Below are positions 12,001-25,900 of a stretch of 64,000 nt of DNA, piece after piece. Each line of letters starts with the position of its first letter. Within the stretch, counting starts at the first letter, position 1. The translations under genes and the position numbers were made by a program. Origin of the DNA: Diploptera punctata (lineage: Eukaryota > Arthropoda > Insecta > Blattodea > Blaberidae). The stretch covers positions 859,501 through 923,500 of the forward strand of contig JASPKZ010007534.1 in assembly GCA_030220185.1 (NCBI GenBank), written 5' to 3'. A model generated the notes under the pieces. That model ran no database searches and was not told where the DNA came from. It saw only the letters and a list, made by a program, of their open reading frames with translations.

Positions 12001-12256
12001 ACAATCTCCTAATTATCGCAACGAAACCCGGTATATGCCACTAAAATAAATCGAGAATCATTTCATCCAAAAATCAGCAAATTCCGATAACTAAAAATGA
12101 TGGTTAAATCGAAATTTAAAATCGCTCTAGCGGCCGGCATGTTTGTTTTCTCGCAACGAAATTTAATGCATATGATTTAATTATCTAAAATATATATTTC
12201 GTAAACCAACAAAAAATTATGGTACAATTTTAAATTTCGGTTTAACCATCATTTAC

Positions 12257-12321
<65 letters not shown>

Positions 12322-15300
12322 TTCTTATTTTCTATATAATTAAGAAGATAAATATGACAGACGCAGACACACAAGACCGGGAAGTGTTGAAGAAAAAATT
12401 GTATATTTTGGTTGAGGACACCTATGTAAATAACAGAAACAATCCTGAAATTAAAAAAAAATATTTATTATTATTTTTCTTGTACGCCCTTGTTTTTCTC
12501 AAACGAGACTCAGACGCTCTCCCCCTACAGGGCAAAAACTGAACCATACTAATTTAGTTACACTTGTTTTCGGATAGATGTCATTGAGTGGTCCGTCAGC
12601 GTTACGCCTCATAATGACATCTAGGAAACCAAGGTAGTACCAGGATGGGAGAATTCGGTAAAACTTGCTTAGAGGCCTTTTCATTCAGGCTTAAGGATCT
12701 TTTACGAGCCTGAAAATCTTCGGACTCGAGACCCACGGCATAAAGTCTCTCCCGGAGGACTTGCTCCTTCGATTTTTCTAACTTTAAAAAATCCGTCGAC
12801 CACGGGCGAGTTTGATCCCGCGACCCTAGGGACCAGCGGAAAGGAATAATACCTCTAGACTACTTCGCCCGACAATTTGTTATAGTCAATTTAAACAATA
12901 CAAGAAAACACTTGTTTGTGGTGTTTTAGGTGCGAGCGCTGGAGCTGGAATGTCACTCCGAAGAGACTCAGAAAGAGGCTGAACGGAAAGCCATGCAGGA
13001 TCTCGTGCGCAGGCTCTCTACTGCTCTTGGAACAGAATACAGTGAAGCCATGTTGTCTTCGCCAGATGGACTCATTCACAAAGCTTCAGAATTGGTGCAG
13101 GTAAAGTCAACACTAACTTATCCCATCCTAACAGGTACAGTCCACAGATCACAAGTTTACAAGTGCAGGAGGAAACACAAGCGTCACTATACCAAACATG
13201 CCGACTAATACAGGAACGGTCATGTGTGTTGTTTATTTTGGAGATATTCTGATGGGATTTATCCATCAAACTCTGAACTAGTAGCCCGCTGAGAAACTAA
13301 ATGGTTTAATTATTACAATCGCTCATGACGTAAGACATTCGTGCTGCTCGCTTTCTTCTGATCTGCGGATTGTGTGTGTATATACAGGTCTAACAGGAAC
13401 TCACCAACAAAATTTTAATAGCAATAAGTTATAGAGATCCACCGCTGTGGTTTCGAGATAGCGTGCTGACTTGTCACGCAGCGGGCCCGGGTTCGATCCC
13501 CGGTCGGGGCAGTTTTTCTGGGTGAGGTGGAAAGCAATGGGAAACTACCACACCTACAATTCTCTAGTAAAGCTGCAAGCATAGCATGAAAATGCTATGA
13601 TTGCAGTGAAAGACCTGTCCTCGGGCAGAATTACTATGGATGGATGGAGGTTATAGAGAGATATTTTTAAGGAACATATAGGCCTACCGCGAAACATTTT
13701 GTTTATGAGCTCCCCGCATTGGTCAAATTTCTGCCAGTAAAATTCGAACATAGAATAAAACAAATGCACACATAATTAATGAATTATATGTAACCACGTG
13801 GTCCCTATATTATGGGTGGAATTAAAATATGGTCTGATTTCAACGGACATTCTCCCTCTTTTTCTTTTTTTTTTTTCCTTTGGCCCAATTTTTAATACAT
13901 CAAGTTTAATTACAATAAAATAAATTAACATTAACTCGTGCCTCACTGGATCTAAATTTATAAATATGCAAAAAAAAATACATTAAGAAATAGATCAACA
14001 AATATCTTCAAGTACAGCTGTCTTAATTATATTAATATTGTTAACATTATAAATAATTTCAATTGTCACGCCTGTACTAGATCAATGCGACACGGCCACT
14101 TAGGGACTACTTGGGCCACTTAGGTTCTATTTTAGCCAATTGGACCACTTAGGGCCTATTTGGACCATTTGTGCCACTTATGACCTATTTGGGACATTTG
14201 GGTCACTTAGGGCCACTAGGGTTCTTCTTCTTCCTTCCTTCCAAGTATTAGGCCAAGGCCTGTTACGATCCTATAGAACATTTTTCCTCCAGCGTCTTCC
14301 GGGAAATTCTCGTATAAGACTTGAAAGCATAATAATAGTCCCTTCGATTGGTTGCTGGCCAAAGGAAGGCAAGACCAGTGATGGGGCTGCCATCTTATAG
14401 CCTCTGGTCAGGCTTTTCTGGAGAAGAAAATAAAATAACTTAAAGGAAAGAAGAAATGGAAGAAAGGAAAGACTCCCTAGCCCTCGGATGCCCTAAGAGC
14501 GTCGGGGTCGAAAAACAAGAGTTAACCAAGAGAGGTTAGATAGTAAAGTTCTATTTTGGCCAATTGGATCACTTAGGGCCTATTTGCACCATTTGGGCCA
14601 TTTAGGGCCTATTTGGGACATTTCGGCCACTTAGGGACTACTTGGACCACTTAGGTTCTATTTTGGCCAATTGGATCACTTAGGGCCTTTTGGACCATTT
14701 GGGCCACTTAGGGCCTATTTGGGACATTTGGGCCACTTAGGGACTACTTGGGCCACTTAGGTCCTATTTTGGCCAATTGGACAACTTAGAGCCTATTTGG
14801 ACCATTTGGGCCACGTAGGGCCTATTTGGGACATTTGGGCCACTTAGGGCCTACTTGGGCCACTTATGTTCTATTTCGGCCAATTGAACCACTTAGGGCC
14901 TATTTGAACCACTTGGGCCATTAGGGCCTATTTGGGACATTTGGGCCACTTAGGGCCTACCTGGGCCACTTACGTTCTATTTTGGCCAAGTGGCCTACTT
15001 TAGGGCCTATTTGGACCATTTGTGCCACTTTGGGTCTATTTAGGACATTTGGGCCTCTTAGGGACTACTTGGACCACTTAGGTTCTATTTTGGCCAATTG
15101 GACCACTTAGGGCCTATTTGGAACATTTGGGCCACTAAGGGCCTATTTGGGACATTTGGACCACTTAGGGCCTACCTGGGCCACTAAGGTTCTATTTTAT
15201 CCAATTGGCCTACTTAGGGCCTATTTGGGCCATTTGTGCCACTTTGGGCCTATTTAGGACATTTGGGCCACTTAAGGACTACTTGGACCACTTAGATTCT

Positions 15301-16338
15301 ATTTTGGCCAATTGGACCACTTAGGGCCTATTTGGACCATTTGGGCCACTTTGGGCCTATTTGGGACATTTAGGCCACTTAAGGACTACTTGGACCATTT
15401 AGGTTCTATTTTGGCCAATTGGACCACATAGGGCTTATTTGGACCATTTGTGCCACTTACGACCTATTTGGACCATTTGTGCCACTTAAGGCCTATTTGG
15501 GACATTTGGGCCATTTAGAGCCTACTTGGGCCACTAAGGTTCTATTTTGGCCAATTTGACCACTTAGTATCTATTTGGACCACTTGGGCCACTTAGGGAC
15601 TACTTGGACCACTTAGGTTCTATTTTGGCCAATTGGACCACTTAGGCCCTATTTAGACCATTTGTGCCACTTAGGACCTATTTGGGTCATTGGGCAACAT
15701 AAAACCTATTTGGGACACTTAGAGCCTATTATGGCCACTTGTGGCGTATGGGGCCCTATTTGGTGCGTTGGGTTAGGTTAGGTTAGGTTCAGGCTAAGTT
15801 CAAGTTAGGTTCAGGTTCAGTTAGTTCGGTTAGATTTTGTTACGTTAGGGTCGTTCAGTATAGGTCATGTTCTTTCAGGTTGGGTCAGTATGGTCGGATT
15901 ATGTCATTTAAGATTCCAAGATGCTACTTTTTTTTTACGTTTTTCGCTACAAAAGATGATTTTTAAAGGTGTAGGAGTTGAGTATCACAACTCTCTTATA
16001 ATCAAATTAAATGGTTCCAACACGTCCAGAGAATGTCAAATTCCCGTTTACCAAAGATGATTTACCACCTCAACCCTAAAGGCAAAAGAGACCTCGGAAG
16101 ACCCTTCAACCGATGGAAAGATCAGTTTTTGTAGTCGCAGAACGGGCATCATCACCCAATACTGCATTCGGAAGAAGAAGAAGAAGAACTCTCTTATAGC
16201 CTATGATCATCCCGGGAATGTCCTGAACATTTTGCAAAAAGCCATCCCGGGAATGTCCTGAACATTTTGCAAAAAGCCCCATCCAAATTGGATGAATGGT
16301 ATGGCAGCGCATAAAATACGAATAAACAAACATTAATT

Positions 16339-16379
<41 letters not shown>

Positions 16380-16530
16380 GTATATATATACATATATAGA
16401 GCAATGCAAGCTTAATATGGTATGATAAGAAAAATAAATGCCTGGACGGGATTCGAACCCGGAACTCTGAGTCTGTACCGCGTGTTATCCGTTACACCAC
16501 CAGGCGAATCCAATTCAAACACTTATTTTT

Positions 16531-16572
<42 letters not shown>

Positions 16573-16842
16573 TCTCCTATTCTCCATTATTACTAGATGT
16601 CGCGAGAACTCGATCTTCACTGCCATCTAGTAGCTGACTGTAACAAGTAAGCAAATTATTACTAGATGACAGTGAAGATCGAGTTCTCGCGACATCTAGT
16701 AATAATGGAGAATATAATACATATATAAGAAAAATAAGTGTTTGAATTGGATTCGCCTGGTGGTGTAACGGATAACACGCTGAGGTACAGACTTAGAGTT
16801 CCGGGTTCGAATCCCGTCCAGGCATTTATTTTTCTTATCATA

Positions 16843-16908
<66 letters not shown>

Positions 16909-19900
16909 TGCTGATTTGTATATATTTTAAACATATTTTCATAAGAACAACCTTAATAGGTAGAGTGTGTGTTCAAACAGATTCCTCCTTCCTCTTCATA
17001 CCTTCTCCTCTCTCCATTAAATAAATGAACTGTTTATTACTGGGCAGGAAACAAGCAGGCTGAGAACCCGGAGCTCTACAGTAACAGACACGCTGTCAGC
17101 TGTGGAGACAGAGCTGCGCACCTGCAGGGAGGCCCTGGAGAGAGCGGTAGCAGACAGAGACTCCCTGCAGAGACAAGCTGCTTCGCATCTCATAGAACTG
17201 GACAGGCTGAGACAGGAGAAGGAGATGCTGGAGATGCAGCAGCGGGTGTTGGAGCGAGACCTCCTGCAGCTGAGAGATAAACTAACTGCGTCTAACAGAA
17301 GTCTGGGCTCAGCTACTGACAACATAGCGTGTCAGGAGGCTTCCATATGTCAGCTCAGAGGTACGCCTAACTTCACAGATATTAATATTATTAACCAACT
17401 CATTCACTGGCACTATCGAACCCAAAGGTTCATGGCTGCGCGGATATAAGCTGTCTATACACAAGTATCTTGAGCATCCACTGTATAATATATCCCTGAA
17501 ATCATGGTTAATGTTATTCTCCCACCTCATTCTTGACTACCAACTGCGCACTAACCTTTTAGTTTTCCTACAATGAGTTTTCATCCCCCTCTTTCATTTC
17601 CTATTCGTGCCAAATGTCCTGCCCATCGCAGTTTACGAGACATAACTTTTCTTATTATATCTGGTTTTCCATAAAGATCATGTGGCGAAGTTATGTAGTT
17701 TTCCCCATTTGCCTATCTGTTTATCTCTTTTCTTATCCAAATATTTTCCTAAGAACTTTTCCTCATATTGCAGACAAAATAAATATATTTACTTATATGA
17801 GAGCACCGAAGTCTCAAGGGAACTAGAAAGGAGACACTTTTAAAATTTTATTTAAAAAATGGCAGTTCCAACACTTTTATATGGATCGAAACACTGCATG
17901 TTAACCAAAAACCAGGAACGAAGAATATAAACTTCAGAAATACGGTTTTTGAGGGGTGTAGCTGGCTATAGAACAGCAGATCCGAAACAAAATTTTATAT
18001 ATCTCCGATTGAGAGTCTTTCCACTTTTCAGCGGTTGCCCTTTTACCAGCCGGCTGCTGGCCCTTCACATCCACATGTGTCAACCACAGAGGTAGATGAT
18101 CAACAGCCAGTGTAGGGGTGACATGCGGTTAGCATGTCGAGTCCCCCAGCTGTTATAGCTGGTTCCTCAACCTGGAGCCGCTACTTATTGTAGCTACCCA
18201 ATTGCCTCACGATGCTAAGTTATTAAATAGGTACAGTTAAGTCTCGTAGACTGCGATGGGCAGGACATGTGGCACGTATGGGGAATGAAAGAGTTGCATG
18301 GAAGCTTCTTGTAGGTAAACCTGAGGGAAAACGCCCAGTTGGTAGACCAAGAATGAGGTGAGAGAGTAATATTAACTATGATTTGAGTAGATTATACAGG
18401 GAATGATTGGAAAGCATTAGCTCATGTTAGGGATGTATGGAGAGCTTATGCCCGCGCGGCCATGAACCTACGGGTTCGATAGTGCCAGTGAGTTAGTTAG
18501 TTAGCTATTAAATAGGTTTGCACAACACAGAGACAAATGGGTGGACCGCATCAATAGAATAGATAAAAATAAAATCCCGAAACAGATTCTTCACTAGGAC
18601 GAAGAAATGTAGGAAGACCCAGTAAAAGATGGCCAGACCAAATCTAACAATGAGATCGGAACAGACCTTAAGGTTTAATCCTTTAGCTGATTAGCTTTTC
18701 TCATAAACTCGAAATGTTTTCTCTTCGCTTACAGTAAGAAACAGGAGTGAAGTGCAGAAGAAAATTAAATATTGTTCAAGTCTGGAAACACATGAACAGA
18801 ATCTCTTGTTGTCCCAACTTATCTAAAAAGAACATTAAACTGAAAATACAGGGTGGACCGCTCGAATGGACCTAATTTCAATTGCTTGTTACTGGCAAAC
18901 GGTTGAAGATAGAAACTTAAAACAACGTTCATAGTACAGAAAAACTCACCAAGTTTCGAATCCTGTCGGTAGATGGCACAAAGATACGTTTCTCGTTCTT
19001 AGATTTAATTGTTTGTGAAAATGGGCTGACGACCTCCGCAGATGAAAGGCCGAGCTGTTTTGTGGTATGAGGAGTTTAAATCAATCATTAGAGTTCAAAG
19101 GGAGTTCCGGCGTGTGTTTAACCGTGATGCTCCAACTGCTAGAAGCATAAAGAAGTGGCGTGATACATTATTAGCTACAGGATCTGTGTTGAAGAAGCAT
19201 GGTGGTGGTCGCAGAGCATCCGATGAAATGGTAGCAAATGTTCAAGCCGCATTTGAGCGAAGCCCCCGGAAGTCATTAAGAAGAGCTTCGCGCGGAACTT
19301 CAAATACCAAAATCGACATTACAACGGATTGTCCACAAACGCCTCAAACTGCACGCATATAAAGTGCAGTTAGTGCAACGTCTGGAGCCGAATGACATGC
19401 CGAAACGAGTGGAATTCGCCAATACGATGCTGGACCGTCTCGGCGCTGATCCTGACTTCATGACCAAGATTTTCTTCTCGGACGAAGCCACTTTCCATTT
19501 GTCAGGCAAGGTAAACCGGCATAATGTGCGGATCTGGGGATCGGAGAATCCTCACGCTATTCAAGAGCATGTTCGTGATAGTCCGAAGATGAATGTTTGG
19601 TGCAGTTTGTCACATAATAAGGTCATTGGACCGTTTTTCTTCGCCGAGAAAACTGTTCGTGGTACCACATATCTTGACATGCTGGAGCATTTCTTCTTTC
19701 CACAAATTGAACAACTGCAGCCTAACATCGTTTTCCAGCAAGATGGTGCTCCTCCCCACTGGTCCAATGAAGTTCGTACGACTTTGGACAACATTTTCCC
19801 TGGCCGTTGGATGGTAGGGGAGGACCAATCGCGTGGCCCCCGAGATCTCCCGATTTAACACCACTGGATTTCTTTCTCTGGGGCTATGTCAAAGATAAAG

Positions 19901-22900
19901 TTTACACCACCCCAGTCAAAGACCTTCGTGATCTTCGTGAGCGCATCATAGAGGCTATTGAGAACATTCCAGAAGACATACTCCAACGTACTTGGCAAGA
20001 AATTGTTCATCGCTTTGATATCGTCACAGTGACTGCTGGGGCTCTTATAGAGATGTGGTGATCTGGATATCAAAACTTGGTGAGTTTTTCTGTAATATGA
20101 ACGTTGTTTTAAGTTTCTATCTTCAACCGTTTGCCAGTAACAAGCAATTGAAATTAGGTCCATTCGAGCGGTCCACCCTGTATATAAAATTAGTATTCTG
20201 CTAGTTATAGTATCATCATCATCATCATCATCCATGCAAGTATTAGGCCGTGTGGTCTGTTATGGTCTCAAAGAAGAATTTTTCATCCAGCGCTTTTTTG
20301 GACGTCCCAGCGATCTTTTGCCTTGGGGGCAGTAGCGAAGTATGGCTTTTGGAATTCTATGAGACGGCATTCGTTGAAGATGGGCTTTCCAGTTGTTCTG
20401 GTAGTTTTGTATATGGTGAAGAATGGGTTCTACATCCAACTCTTCCATAATTTCCTCATTTCTTTTATGGTCCCACTTTGGTTATATTATATAAATGTGA
20501 AACATGGACTCTTACTTTAAGGCAGGAAAGGAGATTACGAGTATTTGAGAATAAAGTTCTTAGAAAACACGTTGGACCAACGAGAGATGAACACACAGGT
20601 GAATGTAGAAGACTACAAAACAATGAACTACATGGTCTTTACGGGTAACCAGATATAATAAGAACAGTTAAGTCTCATAGGCTCCGATGAGCAGGACATG
20701 TGACAACAATGGGGGATGGAACTTGTATAGGAAAACCAGAGGGTAAGCGGCCAATAGAATGAGGTGGGAGAATAACATTAACTATTATTTGAGTGAGGTT
20801 AATTATTATAAAAACACTAGTTCATGGTAGGTATGTGTGGAGAGCTGGACCTCCGGGCCCGATAGTGCCAGTAGTTATTTAGCGAGTGGAAGATGTGTTT
20901 CAGTGGACGTGAAGCTCAAGGAAGAGAAAATCCAGAGATTACAGAACGAGCTGAGACACTTGCTGGAGTCCCTAGCGATACAACTGAGCTCTCCTACAAG
21001 ATTTGTTGAAACGCACGAGGCGAGCGTACGGGAACGACTGCGGGAAGTGATTCAGGAAAACAAAGACAGACAGACGGTACGTATCTCCGGCGCAGCGAGA
21101 TCGGGTTCGATCTCCGGCCGGAAAAAATTACTATCTAAGCTTTTCCCTTACCTGAAAGACAAACGTGAGTCTTGCAACAAGAAAATGGTAAAAGGTAAAT
21201 TGAACTTAATACAGGCCTTCAGATGATGATGATAATGATGATGATGATAATAATAATAATAATTAATAAATAATAACAATAATAATAATAATATATTTTT
21301 TGCCTGGCAGAGTTGAGGCCTTAAGACCCTATCTGCTACTCAACCAGATTTTTAAAAAATACAAAAAATAGTATAATATCTAAATTACAATAAACATAAA
21401 CGATTACATGTTATATATCCATCCATAGTAATTCTGCCCGAAGGCAGGTCCTTCACTGCAATTATAGCATTTTCATGCTATGCTTGCAGCTTTACTAGGG
21501 AATTGTAGGTGTCGTAGCTTCCCGTTGCTTTCCACACCGGTGAAGGATGATGATGGTGGCCATATGATTTTAGGGACCGTTTGGGCCTTAAAGTTTTCCT
21601 GACATTTGTCTTACAGGTGAGGAAAACCCCCGATAAAAACATCGCCCAACTGTGGCAGCTGCTGTACCGGATTTTAAATGACCTGGCAGTGGTTTGCAAC
21701 GTCAGTCCCAGATGTTTGAAGCTATTAACTTTTATTTTATTCAAATATGGAAACATTTTCATAATTTACAAACTTTTGTTACATTACAAGAAAGGTCCAC
21801 TTTAACCTCCATATTCGGATAAAGTAGACCCCAGAGTCCACCTTAGCTTTTAGTCTATTTTTAAGTTTATTTACTCAATTTATACAGATAGGCACCGATT
21901 AATGTGAAAATATTTATGACTGATCATAATTAAAAAGCGTTGATATTTGTTTAATGTTTTGAAAAATTATTGTTGATTATAACATTCACATGTCATTCAA
22001 CTGCAGAAAGCGACGGTCTTTGGGTTTAGTAAAATTACAAGGATATTAAATAAAATTAATTAATTTAATGGTTTTTACAGATAGCATCCTCATTGATAAA
22101 ATATACGTATTCGTGTAAAATGGACCCAAGTCATCGTGGTGGGTCCACATTAACCAAATTCCTTTGTTACGTTTAATTATTTTATACAGCCACCACGTCA
22201 CATAACATCAAACCAAACCCGTCAGTATATTAAAACAACATCTACGTAATATAATATATTTAGGAGTTTTTTCAACATTTGTAATATTCAACAGCAGAAA
22301 TTAAGAATCGATTCTTAGCTTGAAAAAACTATCAAAGTGGTCATTTTCATAAATATCACAAATAAATCCTTCTTCGCACAAAGAATAAAAGAAAATTGGC
22401 CTTGAACCCGTCAAAGTTGATGAGGGGAAGAAGTTAAAATATTTTCTGTTCGCGAGCAGCATCAATTAAAGAAGATATTAACGGGTCCACTCAAAAATAA
22501 GGGTCCACATTACCCGAACTTATTCCGTAAACCAGCAAAATTGGACCACAAATTCGACTCGCAGAATAATTCGCTTGTTTACGCGGACTTTTTTTCTTTT
22601 TATTTCAGCAAAGTGAGAACCTGAAGGAGAAAGTGTCGATATTGTCGCAACAGCTGAACAGACAGTGCGAGCTGCAGGAACAAGCTACAGTAAGGGCTCG
22701 GGCTCTGCAGGACGAGAAGGAGATGTTGGAATCACGACTCCACAAGACTGAGTCGGAGCTAAGTGCAGCTGAAACTGCCGCAGATGAACTACGTCACGAC
22801 AGATCAACAGTAAGTTTTTATAACATCTGCTGCTCGACTTCGGAACTCGTTGCCAAATAACAACCCCTCTTTCACTGTACGGTGAAAAGTTGAAAATTAT

Positions 22901-25900
22901 ATAATAATGAACAATTAGTATTAATATTTTTAATATATTCATTCAATATATGCACCCGTGAGCACAAGACTTTGGCCTCATTCAGGGGTGGCTAGATTAA
23001 ATTAAAATATGTTTCATTAATTGTAAATAAATTATTTAGATTTTTTTTAATTGTGAGGTCATATTTTTCTTTTTTTTTTTCTTTTTCGGTTATATTTAAA
23101 CACTTAGATCAAAAAGAAATCCACTCTTTGTTTATAAAATCAGTAGATAGTGTGTAAACAATACAACACATTTATTTTTAAAATAGTTCATAAAAATTCA
23201 TTCCTATTTTATAAAATTTTCCTTAAGAAGTTTTCTTGCTTCGCGTACTTTTGTTCTTTTTTTAAGTGATTTTGACAGCTTTGCTAAAGAAAAATATTAG
23301 AAAACAACAGAGCTACTAAATTTTTGAATTATCAGATTTAAATGCATAGAGAAGGTCATGAAATCCAACAGAGATAATGTGTTTTGTTTATGTCATACGT
23401 ATACTCTTTGCACGAAGTCTCAATGCTTACAGATGTTACTTATTCTTCTTCTTCTTGTCCCATATTAAGACATGGACGCCCGCCTCCCCTGGGAGGTATA
23501 TTAAAAATGTCTAATTTAGTTATTCTCATTTTTCTACAGATGTCAGTGAGTGATACGTGGTCAACGTTCCGTCTCCATGAGACATCTAGTAGCGAACAAA
23601 GGTATTACTAGGATGGATCAAATGTCAATTAAATTTTGCACTGGTGGATTTTATTCAGGCTTGTGGTTCTTTTACGAGTCTAAAAATCTTCAGACTTGGG
23701 AGCCACGACTTAAAGTCCCTCCCGGAGGACTTGTCCCTTGGATTTTTCCATCCTGAAAAAATCTATTGACTCCAACTGATTTTGAACTAGCGACCCTCGG
23801 GGCTAGAGGCAAGGGACATAACCACTAGACCGCGTTCAACACTGCTAACTAACTCACTGGCACTATCGAACCCGTAGGTTCATGCCCGTGCGGACATAAT
23901 CTCTCCATACATACATATCCTGAGCTAATGTTTTCCAATCATTCCCTGTATAATCTACTTCCCTCAAATCATAGTTCATATTATTTCCCACCTCATTCTT
24001 GGTCCACCATCTGGGCGTTTTTCCCTCTGGTTTTCCTACAAGAAGCTCCATGCACGTCTTTCATTCCCCATTCTACTACTATTTATTGGTTTACGGCCCT
24101 TTGAGTCTGTTTCGTTAGGAGTTTCTACATCAGACTCAGTTAGTTACGCTCATTTCCCTATAGATGTCGTGAGTGGCATGTGGTCAGCAACCACAATGCT
24201 GATTAGTAATTTTACACTACCAAAAGTACTGGTGACAGGCCGGTAATCTATAACAGTCAGTTTTTTAAAGAGATCCAATATAAATTAATGTTGGGAAGTA
24301 ACATTATGAGGTATAATCATTGAAATTCATCGTAGAACATTTTTTGACAACTCACCTCATAATTTCGTCTTTTTCACGATACTGCAGATCAATTAATTTA
24401 GATATTCCTAACGAACAAAATTTGATTTCGAAGTTCATAAATTCAACCATAGATGGCAGCGCTGAAGATGGTGACAATAGAAAAGTTGACGGCAGAAGAA
24501 TTTCATCAGTCGGAGTTGTGGCTGAAGATGAACGTGATTACGTTTGAAACTGCAGCATCGTGAAAAAGGCTGAGAGAACGACTTTTACGGTCTAATGCGT
24601 TCATAGATACGACACTTAGGGCCGCATGCAAATACATTAGTCTCTACTCAAATTACTTCCAATCACTGGTGAGCTGACTTACCCTGACCAAGTGCAAAGA
24701 TCGAATTAGCGACCCACTAACTGGTCATGCATGAAAGTCGTCGTTTTCGTAATATTGGCAAGAAATTACCCAGAATTCTCAGCGATGAAACCACTTCCGT
24801 TATTTTCGTCTGCTAGAGGAACGCATTTACGCTTGCGTCCCGCAAATAATACCGTATATACGAAGACGTCTGCGTCGCGCGATATTACGCCGATTCTCCT
24901 GTTCTTCCAGTTGAATTCTTTGGTAGACTCTATCAAATTCCTCTTCTCCGCGTATACCGAAAACATGATCGAAGTCTTCAAGGTCCGACATCTTGGATAA
25001 AGCAGCAAGGTACGCGGCAAGGTTTCAAACTACATCGGTTACCATAGGGTTGCGATTCGTTCTCTGCAAAGTCACCTCGCCAGGTAGCTTAGGAATTTCG
25101 ACAATTATTATCGCATGAACACATTTTTGAGTACGCAAAAACGTCTTTGGATGCAACTTTCTCAGCAGAGAACGACTTTTACGGTCTAATGCGTTCATAG
25201 ATACGACCCTAAATCTATTAGGTGAGTTGTCAAAAATGTTCTCCGATGAATTTCAACATCAAATATTGATTGTGCACTATATCCACAGCTGATGACATTT
25301 CTGGAGAGGTTGGCGAGGACTCTAAACATGGAGGAAATATCCAAGGAGGTTGGAATAGACATGCGGACGGAGTCGCTGTTGCTACGAGCGGAGCAGCTGG
25401 TCAGGATAGAGAGAGACAAGGTCATCGATAAGGTACAGAACCAAAACAAGGTATTATCATATCAGTTACTGTTAAAATATTCACATTTTCCAAAAATATA
25501 AAAGTTTATATCAAATGAGAGACAATTCAAGTTCCAAGGAACAACAATTTGACCTTACAAAAAAGAGGAATGAAATTAAATTTAGGCTCAACTCTGGAAA
25601 CTAATGCCATTACATATTACATTGACTCTTTTCATCCAAACTCATCAGAAACAAATTTAAACTAAAAAATAAGGAAATTAAAACGGTTATTCTTCCAGTT
25701 ATAATACATGCATGAGAAGCATGGTCCCTTAATTTAACGGAGGAAAAAAAGATTACGAGTATATGATAATATCGTTCTTAGGGGAAAAAATTGGGCAATA
25801 AAAGGTAAATGGAGAAGACTACATAACAGTGAGCTACATGATATATATGGGAAACCAGATATAATAACAATTAAGTCTCAAAGACTGCGAAGGACAGGGC

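Larger units (their letters stand above)
18733..20882 (+). mobile_element. LINE family 1 copy split by mariner and another LINE
   Basis: Parts are 18733-18848, 20183-20213 and about 20470-20882. The first two join across the mariner exactly at TA within 'ctgaaaatatataaaac'. The third resumes with 'ttatattatataaatgtgaa' after a reverse family 3 insertion at 20214-20470. The 3' end lies about 25-30 nt before exon 6. Confidence 0.65.

Noticed and set aside
13861..14090. Possible regulatory region
   Set aside because: Only low-complexity T and A runs; nothing specific.
15771..15790. Telomere repeat
   Set aside because: Only about four GGTTA units; too short to be more than an internal scrap, though it is the insect-type pentamer.
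24731..25020. Overlapping ORFs on both strands as a gene
   Set aside because: They lie inside a TIR element; at most a short transposase scrap on the reverse strand.
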